This document shows positions 1 through 5,743 of a DNA stretch of 13,803 nt, one piece after another. The notes beneath the pieces were generated by a model. It saw nothing but the letters and a program-made list of their open reading frames with translations, had not been told where the DNA came from and made no database searches. Position numbers and translations under genes: made by a program. The stretch covers positions 1-13,803 of the forward strand of contig DFEW01000048.1 in assembly GCA_002369195.1 (NCBI GenBank), in the 5' to 3' direction. Every line of letters begins with the position of its first letter. The stretch's first letter is position 1. Source of the stretch: Christensenella sp. UBA3792. GTDB taxonomy: Bacteria; Bacillota; Clostridia; Christensenellales; CAG-138.

Positions 1-1
1 C

Positions 2-1144
2 AACTACGATATCAAGATCGAGGAAGGCACGCTGACGATCACGCCGAGAACGATCACGGTCACGGCGAACGACGCGAACAAGACGCAGGGTCAGGCGGAT
101 CCGGAATTCACGGTCACGATTGAAGGACTCGTGGACGGCGACAGCGAGAGCGAGATCGCATACACGATCGACCGTGAGCCCGGCGAAGCACCCGGCACCT
201 ACGCGATCAACGTGAGCGGCGACGAAGAACAGGGCAACTACATTGTTGTGTACGTACCCGGCACGCTGACGATCGACAGACAGATCATCGATGAGAATCC
301 GCCTCTGGCAGTATTCGGAACGTTCTCGTTCTACTTCATCTCGGATACGATGATGGCGAAGGACGACGAAGCGCGGAACGGCGCGTACAAGGCGATGATC
401 GACTGGGCAGCGGAGAACCGCGAAGCACTCGGCTCGCTGGCGGTAGTCGGCTCGGGCAACATGGTTGCACAGTACGACGACGCAGACGCGTGGAAGTTCG
501 CGAAGGACACGCTGAACACGCTGCCGGCAGAGCTGCCGTACTTCAACGCAGCAGGCCGCACGGATGTGAACGGCGATGAGATGAACTACGATGCATACAT
601 CTCGAACAACCTGAACAAGGCGAGCGAGAAGTATGAGGACGGCAAGGTCTGGTACCAGCTGTTCGAAGAGCAGAACGTCATGCTGGTCGGCATCGGTTAC
701 ATGAAGCCGGCAGAGACGGACGAAGAGCAGGAAGCACAGGATGCGTGGATCGCATATGTGAACAACGCACTCGCAGCGCATGAAGACTTCTTCGTGATCC
801 TCACGATGAACGACTACATCGACGCGAACGGCGAGCTGACTGCATTCGGCGCACTGGTCGAAGAACGGATCGTCGCAGAGAATGCGAACGTCGAGCTGAT
901 TCTGAGCGGCAACGCGGACGGCGCGGCACGCTGGACGGGCACGTACGGCGAGCGCACGGTCGATGCGATCATGTACAACTACCAGGCGGATGAAGCGAAG
1001 GGCCTCGGCTTCATGAAGATCATCACGATCGACGGCGACACGAACACGATCACGATCGCAACGTACTCGCCGGTCATGGATACGGACACCTACGACGAAT
1101 CCAAGCCGGAGAATGACTTCATCGTCATCGAGAACGCGTTCTAA
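2..1144 (+). CDS. MBG-repeat surface protein with a degenerate metallophosphoesterase-like C-terminal domain (5' partial)
   Basis: The reading frame is open from the window edge, so the start lies upstream; 380 residues are visible. The first ~15 residues are the tail of one MBG-type beta repeat (NYDIKIEEGTLTIT), and a complete repeat follows (about 47-280; ITVTANDANK, GTYAINVSGD, GTLTID landmarks). MBG units occur in extracellular proteins of Gram-positive bacteria. From about 300 to the stop the protein has the layout of a calcineurin-like phosphoesterase: SDT at 341-349, GN at 455-460, AGRTD at 551-565, ND at 809-814, SGNADG at 905-922, and a YSP...NDF ending. The family motifs expected there are DxH or DxQ, GD, GNHD, H and GHxH, so nearly every metal ligand is replaced and catalysis by the usual two-metal mechanism is unlikely. 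I infer a secreted binding or structural role. The protein stops just after this domain with no LPXTG or membrane segment. Confidence 0.75.
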   Translation, partial: NYDIKIEEGTLTITPRTITVTANDANKTQGQADPEFTVTIEGLVDGDSESEIAYTIDREPGEAPGTYAINVSGDEEQGNYIVVYVPGTLTIDRQIIDENPPLAVFGTFSFYFISDTMMAKDDEARNGAYKAMIDWAAENREALGSLAVVGSGNMVAQYDDADAWKFAKDTLNTLPAELPYFNAAGRTDVNGDEMNYDAYISNNLNKASEKYEDGKVWYQLFEEQNVMLVGIGYMKPAETDEEQEAQDAWIAYVNNALAAHEDFFVILTMNDYIDANGELTAFGALVEERIVAENANVELILSGNADGAARWTGTYGERTVDAIMYNYQADEAKGLGFMKIITIDGDTNTITIATYSPVMDTDTYDESKPENDFIVIENAF

Positions 1145-1156
1145 TCAACCGAACCG

Positions 1157-1191
1157 AAGATACCCTCCCAAAGCGGGAGGGTATCTTTTTT
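1157..1191 (+). terminator. Rho-independent terminator after the MBG protein
   Basis: A perfect 11-bp stem (GATACCCTCCC at 1159-1169 with its complement at 1175-1185) closes on a 5-nt loop and is followed by a run of six T. It starts 12 nt after the stop codon. Confidence 0.93.
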
Positions 1192-1194
1192 ATG

Positions 1195-1222
1195 CGGTCA
1201 GCAGATGGGTATCTGCCGACCG
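1195..1222. repeat. Inverted repeat / hairpin 1 of the structured intergenic tract
   Basis: CGGTC-A-GCAGAT, loop GGGT, ATCTGC-C-GACCG: a 12-position stem with a single A-C mismatch. No T-run follows, so it is not a second terminator. Function unknown. Confidence 0.7.
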
Positions 1223-1227
1223 GTTTG

Positions 1228-1272
1228 CAGCCCTCGTCTAAAATGCGCCGCATTTCCGGGCGACGAGGGCTG
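1228..1272. repeat. Inverted repeat / nested hairpin 2 of the structured intergenic tract
   Basis: The outer stem is 11 perfect base pairs (CAGCCCTCGTC at 1228-1238 with GACGAGGGCTG at 1262-1272). Inside it a second stem pairs AAATGC (1241-1246) with GCATTT (1250-1255) around a 3-nt loop. There is no poly-T tail. Function unknown. Confidence 0.75.
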
Positions 1273-1280
1273 AAAGGTGT

Positions 1281-1309
1281 CAAATGCACCGCGCATGTCG
1301 CTGCATTTG
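1281..1309. repeat. Inverted repeat / hairpin 3, overlapping the start of the 97-bp array
   Basis: CAAATGCA (1281-1288) is complementary to TGCATTTG (1302-1309) across a 13-nt loop. The right arm is part of the 97-bp repeat and recurs in each copy. The left arm occurs only here, so only the first copy can form this stem locally. Confidence 0.6.
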
Positions 1310-1567
1310 ACGATGGATAGCCGCGCATGAGGGCATTTTCGCGCCTGTCATCCTGAGCCATACGGCGAAGGATCTGCGAACGGAACCGCGCACATCGCTG
1401 CATTTGACGATGGATAGCCGCGCGAGAGATCATTTTCCCGCCTGTCATCCTGAGCCATGCGGCGAAGGATCTCTGAACGGCACCGCGCATGTCGCTGCAT
1501 TTGACAATGGATAGCCGCGCATGAGATCATTTTTCCGCTTGTCATCCTGAGCCATGCGGCGAAGGAT
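1288..1567. repeat. 97-bp tandem repeat array, about 2.9 copies
   Basis: Units begin at 1288, 1385 and 1482, exactly 97 bp apart; the third breaks off after 1567. By eye the copies agree at roughly nine positions in ten. Each holds a CCGCGCAnnTCGCTGCATTTGA block, a GATAGCCGCGC block, and a 24-nt hairpin at 1350-1373, 1447-1470 and 1544-1567. The hairpin is ATCCT-GA-GCC, a 4-nt loop (ATAC or ATGC), then GGC-GA-AGGAT: two Watson-Crick stems around a tandem G-A/G-A mismatch. Open frames on either strand change with the unit and resemble no protein family, so I treat the tract as non-coding. The GTCATCCTGAGC...GAAGGATCT core resembles short dispersed repeats I recall from other bacterial genomes; this is recollection, not a search result. 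Confidence 0.85.
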
Positions 1568-1679
1568 TTTTATGCGTGCATGGCTTTGTCCAACACGTGG
1601 GAAAGCGGGCAATCACGGTCGGCGGACGGGGCAAATACGGCAAAAGAATCGAAAAAGTTCTTTTCTTTCGCGAAAAATT

Positions 1680-1688
1680 TGGTATAAT
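1680..1688 (+). promoter_or_regulatory. Extended -10 promoter of the C11 peptidase gene
   Basis: TGGTATAAT is a perfect extended -10 (TGn plus TATAAT). No good -35 lies 16-19 bp upstream, as is usual for extended -10 promoters. Transcription should begin near 1695, which leaves the ATG at 1691 outside the message and favours the start at 1718. Confidence 0.75.
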
Positions 1689-1702
1689 AGATGCAACCCA
1701 AC

Positions 1703-1708
1703 GGGAGG
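1703..1708 (+). promoter_or_regulatory. Ribosome binding site fixing the C11 peptidase start
   Basis: GGGAGG lies 9 nt before the ATG at 1718. No comparable site precedes the in-frame ATG at 1691. Confidence 0.8.
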
Positions 1709-1717
1709 AAAACAAAC

Positions 1718-4381
1718 ATGAACAGTTCTTCGGATTCAAACGGAAGAAAAAGACGCATCGTATCGGGATCGAGCAGCGTGAAAAAGACGAGCGATCGCCC
1801 GGTTTCGACGAACGGTCCGGTCGGTAAAAAGGACGCATATCAAGGAAGAAAGATCCAGTTCCAAAAGAAGACCGAAAGCTCGCAGCAGAGCAGCGCGCAG
1901 AATACGCTGTTCCAGGCCGCATCGCAGCAGAACCAGAATCAGCAGAGCACGCAGCAGAACGTGTTTACGCAGCAATCGACGCAGAGCACGGCGGCGCGCG
2001 CATCCGGCAGCGGCAAGCTGATCCGCATTCTGCTGATCGTAGCGGTCATCGTGATCGGGCTGATCTTCCTGCGCAGCTGTCTGTGCAGCGGCTGCTCGCC
2101 GGTCAGCATGCTGAACGAAGGCATCGACACGTCAACCGGCAACAGCGGCACAAGCGGCATCGATATCGGAAGCGTGCTCGGCGGCGATACGGACGCTTCG
2201 AGCGGTTCGACCGGCAGCGATTCGCTTTGGACGCAGCTTCTGTCGAACGACTATGACGCGGCGGACAGCACCGCGGCGACGGCGCTTTCGGCATCGACGT
2301 CCTACCAGAACGCGGACCTGACGGTTTCGAATCAGGCGCGCTCGCGCTACACGACGATCAAGGGCAACGGCAAGGACGTCGTCACGGTCATGGTGTACAT
2401 CTGCGGCAGCGATCTTGAAAGCGAGAACGGCATGGCGACCGCGGACCTCAACGAAATGCTGCACGCGACGCTTGACGATTCGCACGTGAACGTCATCGTC
2501 GAGACCGGCGGTGCAAAGAAGTGGAATAACTCGGTCGTCTCCGCAAAGACGAACCAGCGCTACCGCGTGACGAGCAAGGGCCTGCAGGTGCTGGATCGCG
2601 ACGTCGGCAAAAAGAGCATGATCGACCCGAACACGCTGGTGGACTTCATCCAATACTGCGCGAAGAACTATCCGGCGAACCGCAACATGCTGATCCTGTG
2701 GGATCACGGCGGCGGCTCGATTTCCGGCTACGGCTACGACCAGAACTACAGCGGCACGATGACGCTTGACAAGATCAATTCCGCGCTCAAGAAGAGCGGC
2801 GTGCTGTTCGACTTCATCGGCTTCGACGCGTGTCTGATGGCGACGTTCGAAACGGCGGTCGTCACCGAACCGTATGCGGACTACCTGCTTGCGTCCGAGG
2901 AAGCGGAACCCGGCTGCGGCTGGTACTATACGAACTGGCTGACCGCGCTGTCCAAGAATCCCTCGATCGGCACGGTCGAGCTCAGCAAGACGCTGATCGA
3001 CGACTTCAACAACGTCTGCAAGAAGAACTATCCGGGCTGCAACACGACGCTCTCGATCGTCGATCTTGCAGAGTTCAAGGGAACGGTTCCCGAAGCGTTC
3101 AATGCGTTCTCCGGAGAGCTTTCCGGCATGCTCGACGCATCCGAGTATAAGCAGGTTGCGGACGCGCGCGCCGATGCGCGCGAGTTCGGCACGAGCGCAA
3201 AGGTCAACCACATCGACCTGATCGACTTCGCGAACAAGATCGGCAGCAGCAAGGCGAGCGCGCTCGTCAATGCGCTGAAAAACTGCATCAAGTACAACCG
3301 CACGTCGGTGTCGATGAAGAATTCGAACGGGCTTTCGATCTACTTCCCGTATTCGAGCTTCAAGAGCATGAACTCGGCGGTCGCGCTGTACGACTCGATC
3401 GGCATGGACGCCAACTACGCAAGCTGCATCAAGAGCTTCGCAAGTCTGGCGGCGGGCGGTCAGATCGCGACGGCGGGGCAGTCGTCGCCGTTCGGCTCGC
3501 TGTTCGGCGGGTATTCGTCCGGCGCACCGAGCTATTCTTCGAGCGACATTCTGTCCACGCTGCTCGGCGGCGGTTCGTCAAGCTATGATTCCGGCGATCT
3601 GCTTTCGTCCCTGTTCGGCGGTTCTGCACCGTCCACCGGCGCGGGCGACTTCCTCGGCAGCATCCTCGGCGGCAGCGACTACGGCTGGTTCGATTCGGGA
3701 CGCGTGCTGAGAAGCGGCGAGATGTACGATCGCAACGCGCTGACTGTCGATGACATGGAGCTGACCGAAAAGGGCGACGGCTACGTGCTGAAGCTTGACA
3801 GCAGCAAGTGGGAGCTTGTCGAGAGCGTGCAGCTCAACGTGTTCGCAAAGGACGAGGCGGGCGACGGCTACTTCGACCTCGGTCTCGACAATCGCTATTC
3901 GATCGAAAACGGCGAGCTTGCGATCGAGTTCGACAACACCTGGCTCTGCCTGAACGGACAGATCGTGCCGTACTACTTCATCGGTCACGTTGAGGACGGC
4001 AAGAACTGGGCGGACGTCGGCCGCGTGCCGGTGCTGATCAACGGTGTGCGCTACGATCTCATCATCGTGTTCGACAACGAGACGGAGGAGAACGAGTACG
4101 GCTACGTCGCGGGCGCACAGCGCGTCTACGACAACGGCGAGACCGAGAACGTCGCGAAGGGCTTCACGCCGCTGAAAGCGGGTGACAAGATCGAATTCAT
4201 CTGCGACTACTACGGCGCAGACGGCACGTTCGAGGCGAGCTACAAGATCGGAGAGCTGACGGTAAACGGCGCGATCGAGGTCGGCTATATCGAGCTTGAG
4301 AACGCGGAATGCGACGTGACCTACTGCCTGACCGACCTCTACCACAACGAGTTCTGGACCGAAGCGGTCACTTTCCGGTAA
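1718..4381 (+). CDS. Membrane-anchored clostripain-family (C11) cysteine peptidase
   Basis: 887 residues. The C11 core carries the His/Cys dyad: H330 in WDHGGG and C372 in GFDACLMA. Clostripain-type enzymes cleave mainly after arginine; specificity here is not shown. Residues 1-100 are a basic, Q/N/S-rich tail. A single hydrophobic segment follows (about 101-118), then three close cysteines (C121, C123, C126). By the positive-inside rule the tail is cytoplasmic and the peptidase external (type II anchor). Residues ~590-660 are a Gly/Ser linker with 17-residue repeats. The last ~220 residues are a beta-rich domain ending with an ICDYYGADGTFEASY segment of a kind I associate with C11 C-terminal modules. 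The gene has its own promoter and terminator, so it is probably monocistronic. The family assignment is firm; the substrate is unknown. Confidence 0.88.
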   Translation: MNSSSDSNGRKRRIVSGSSSVKKTSDRPVSTNGPVGKKDAYQGRKIQFQKKTESSQQSSAQNTLFQAASQQNQNQQSTQQNVFTQQSTQSTAARASGSGKLIRILLIVAVIVIGLIFLRSCLCSGCSPVSMLNEGIDTSTGNSGTSGIDIGSVLGGDTDASSGSTGSDSLWTQLLSNDYDAADSTAATALSASTSYQNADLTVSNQARSRYTTIKGNGKDVVTVMVYICGSDLESENGMATADLNEMLHATLDDSHVNVIVETGGAKKWNNSVVSAKTNQRYRVTSKGLQVLDRDVGKKSMIDPNTLVDFIQYCAKNYPANRNMLILWDHGGGSISGYGYDQNYSGTMTLDKINSALKKSGVLFDFIGFDACLMATFETAVVTEPYADYLLASEEAEPGCGWYYTNWLTALSKNPSIGTVELSKTLIDDFNNVCKKNYPGCNTTLSIVDLAEFKGTVPEAFNAFSGELSGMLDASEYKQVADARADAREFGTSAKVNHIDLIDFANKIGSSKASALVNALKNCIKYNRTSVSMKNSNGLSIYFPYSSFKSMNSAVALYDSIGMDANYASCIKSFASLAAGGQIATAGQSSPFGSLFGGYSSGAPSYSSSDILSTLLGGGSSSYDSGDLLSSLFGGSAPSTGAGDFLGSILGGSDYGWFDSGRVLRSGEMYDRNALTVDDMELTEKGDGYVLKLDSSKWELVESVQLNVFAKDEAGDGYFDLGLDNRYSIENGELAIEFDNTWLCLNGQIVPYYFIGHVEDGKNWADVGRVPVLINGVRYDLIIVFDNETEENEYGYVAGAQRVYDNGETENVAKGFTPLKAGDKIEFICDYYGADGTFEASYKIGELTVNGAIEVGYIELENAECDVTYCLTDLYHNEFWTEAVTFR
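3545..3697 (+). repeat. In-frame 51-bp (17-residue) repeats in the C11 peptidase linker
   Basis: Units start at 3545, 3596 and 3647. They read DILSTLLGG, DLLSSLFGG and DFLGSILGG, the first two followed by eight Gly/Ser-rich residues. A related SPFGSLFGG lies just before (from 3485), and an isolated DIGSVLGG lies upstream of the catalytic core (from 2162). Conservation is at the protein level; the DNA copies differ. Confidence 0.75.
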
Positions 4382-4391
4382 TCAAAATAAC

Positions 4392-4421
4392 AAGCGCTCC
4401 GAGCAATCGGAGCGCTTATTT
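4392..4421. terminator. Bidirectional terminator between convergent C11 peptidase and tmcAL
   Basis: A perfect 11-bp stem (AAGCGCTCCGA at 4392-4402 with 4407-4417) closes on a GCAA loop, a GNRA tetraloop. T-rich sequence follows on the plus strand, with a weaker one (GTTATTTTG) on the minus strand. It sits 10 nt past the peptidase stop and 18 nt past the tmcAL stop. Confidence 0.8.
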
Positions 4422-4435
4422 ATTTGAGTTTTTGT

Positions 4436-5638
4436 TCAGACCGTGATCGCGCTTTGGGCGTCGCGGTGCAGCTCACGGGCGAGCGCGTATCCGTACAGGT
4501 CGGTGGACAGCGCGTCGATCGCAAGCGAGGCGCGGGCGATCTCGGTGCAGTTCTGCATGTCGGAATTGCGCAGGATGACCGGTGCGCTTGCGCGGCTCGC
4601 CATCGCGGAGAGCAGCCCGCGACCGATGCGCTTGAGTCCCAGAACGTGCAGATAGAGGTTGTCGTAGCGCTCGGCGAGCGCGTCGGTCATGCCGTCTGGG
4701 ACGTGCAGCAGCGCGGAGACGAGAATGCGCTTGCAGCGCGCGAGCGTGTAGCGCTTGGACTTGATCGCTTCGAGCAGCGACGGCAGATCGGTCGCCTGAC
4801 GGGCGGCGCGGTACAGCACCTGCTCAAAGCCCTCGGTCACGTCCGGCAGCGCCTTCAGCTCCTCGAGCGACATGGTGCGCAGCCGGTAGAGCAGCATCGG
4901 CGCAAACCGGTCGAAGGTGACGGGAAACTGCGAGTCGAAGCGCATTGCCGCCGCAACGCTCATCGGCATCGTATCGTAGACCGATTCGTCGCCGCCCAAA
5001 AGCGCTTCGCGGATCGCCGTGGCGCTCGAAAGCTTTCCGGTCAGGACCGTGCTGTTGTACTTGTTCCCGATGCGCTGAATCGGCAGGGGAAGGATGTTCG
5101 GCGCGTAGCGGCGAAGGGACTTGAGGTATTCGACCGCAAGAATGTTGTTCGGCTGTCCCAGTATGGCGAGCTCGTCCTCCGGAACGCCGAGGTCCGCAAG
5201 TGCGTCGTACTGCGCGCGCGGATAGGACTTGCCCTGTTTGAGATGATAGTTGAGATAGACGCGGAAGTTTGCGGGTTCGCGATCCAGAAGATCCGCGAGG
5301 TGGTAGAGCGCATTGATGTCGTCGGTTTCAACGCCGAATGCAAGGTCGGTCACCACGCCGGTGGCGGCGAGGGTCATCACGGCGCCCTGCGCAAAGCGTT
5401 CCGCGCTCGACACGGCGAACGCGGTCGGGATCTCGGTGACGATATCGGCGCCGCCCATGACCGCCCATTCGGCACGCGTGAACTTATCGGTGCAGGCGGG
5501 TTCGCCGCGCTGCACGAAGTTGCCGGACATCGCGACGACGCAGAAGTCCGCGCCTGCCTGTTTTTTGGATTCTTCCATGTGATAAATATGTCCGTTGTGC
5601 AGCGGATTGTACTCCGCGACGATGCCGATGACGCGCAT
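4436..5638 (-). CDS. tmcAL: tRNA(Met) cytidine acetate ligase (TmcAL, YlbM family)
   Basis: 400 residues, close to the usual family length. The N-terminus GIVAEYNPLHNGH (residues 5-17) is the family's nucleotidyltransferase-fold signature with its HxGH motif (HNGH, 14-17), followed by SGNFVQRG (38-45). The family activates acetate with ATP through acetyl-adenylate and forms N4-acetylcytidine at the wobble base of elongator tRNA-Met in the cytoplasm. I chose the ATG at 5636-5638 because AAAGGAG precedes it by 9 nt and because it begins directly at the conserved MRVIGIVAEYNP. An in-frame ATG 12 codons earlier would lie at or upstream of the predicted transcription start. It is divergent from pta-ackA, whose product acetate is this enzyme's substrate. 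Confidence 0.93.
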   Translation of the reverse strand: MRVIGIVAEYNPLHNGHIYHMEESKKQAGADFCVVAMSGNFVQRGEPACTDKFTRAEWAVMGGADIVTEIPTAFAVSSAERFAQGAVMTLAATGVVTDLAFGVETDDINALYHLADLLDREPANFRVYLNYHLKQGKSYPRAQYDALADLGVPEDELAILGQPNNILAVEYLKSLRRYAPNILPLPIQRIGNKYNSTVLTGKLSSATAIREALLGGDESVYDTMPMSVAAAMRFDSQFPVTFDRFAPMLLYRLRTMSLEELKALPDVTEGFEQVLYRAARQATDLPSLLEAIKSKRYTLARCKRILVSALLHVPDGMTDALAERYDNLYLHVLGLKRIGRGLLSAMASRASAPVILRNSDMQNCTEIARASLAIDALSTDLYGYALARELHRDAQSAITV

Positions 5639-5647
5639 AAAACGCAA

Positions 5648-5654
5648 CTCCTTT
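5648..5654 (-). promoter_or_regulatory. Ribosome binding site fixing the tmcAL start
   Basis: On the minus strand AAAGGAG stands 9 nt before the ATG at 5636-5638; it supports that start over the upstream ATG at 5672-5674. Confidence 0.8.
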
Positions 5655-5678
5655 GAAAGTGAAACTTTTTTCATTTCA

Positions 5679-5687
5679 AGTATACCA
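5679..5687 (-). promoter_or_regulatory. Extended -10 promoter of tmcAL
   Basis: The minus strand reads TGGTATACT, an extended -10 with one mismatch to TATAAT. A weak -35 (CTAACA, plus-strand positions 5703-5708) lies 18 bp upstream. The predicted leader is about 35 nt. Confidence 0.6.
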
Positions 5688-5702
5688 TTTTTTGCACAGA
5701 TA

Positions 5703-5711
5703 TGTTAGAAT
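5703..5711 (+). promoter_or_regulatory. Extended -10 promoter of pta-ackA
   Basis: TGTTAGAAT is an extended -10 with one mismatch to TATAAT. No clear -35 is seen at the usual distance. The predicted start near 5718 gives a short leader before the ATG at 5744. It is back to back with the tmcAL promoter, the two -10 hexamers being about 21 bp apart. Confidence 0.55.
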
Positions 5712-5743
5712 AAATTGAAAATTTATTTTGGAGGAATTTGTTC

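Larger units (their letters stand above)
1145..1717. other. Intergenic region between the MBG protein and the C11 peptidase (573 bp)
   Basis: It contains, in order, the terminator, three hairpins, the 97-bp tandem array, and the promoter and ribosome binding site of the downstream peptidase gene. In the 110 bp between the array and the promoter (1568-1679) I see only an A/T-richer stretch with a TTTCGCGAAA palindrome at 1666-1675, just upstream of the promoter; it could be an operator but nothing else supports that. Confidence 0.6.

Noticed and set aside
131..1144. GTG at 131 as the true start of the first gene
   Set aside because: The frame is open to the window edge and the upstream codons encode the conserved first part of the MBG repeat.
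1195..1272. Hairpins 1 and 2 as additional terminators or a riboswitch
   Set aside because: No T-run follows either stem, the preceding gene already has a strong terminator, and no known riboswitch core is recognisable.
1125..1545. Minus-strand frames across the 97-bp repeats encoding repetitive RRMAQDDRREN-like peptides
   Set aside because: They are translations of the non-coding tandem repeat. A 97-bp period is not a multiple of three, so the frame shifts in each unit, and no ribosome binding site or family match is seen.
1288..1567. Possible CRISPR array
   Set aside because: The whole 97-bp unit is repeated with only scattered changes; there are no unique spacers between short identical repeats, and no cas gene is nearby.
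1576..1827. 83-codon plus-strand frame overlapping the start of the peptidase gene
   Set aside because: It begins before the promoter, has no ribosome binding site, and overlaps the well-supported peptidase start in another frame.
2132..4345. Two long minus-strand frames opposite the C11 peptidase
   Set aside because: Same antisense shadow pattern; the plus strand has promoter, ribosome binding site, catalytic motifs and terminator.
4424..5656. 410-codon open frame on the plus strand antisense to tmcAL
   Set aside because: The tmcAL protein on the minus strand is unmistakable. The antisense product is rich in R, V, H and A, as expected from a mirror frame in GC-rich DNA, and resembles no family.
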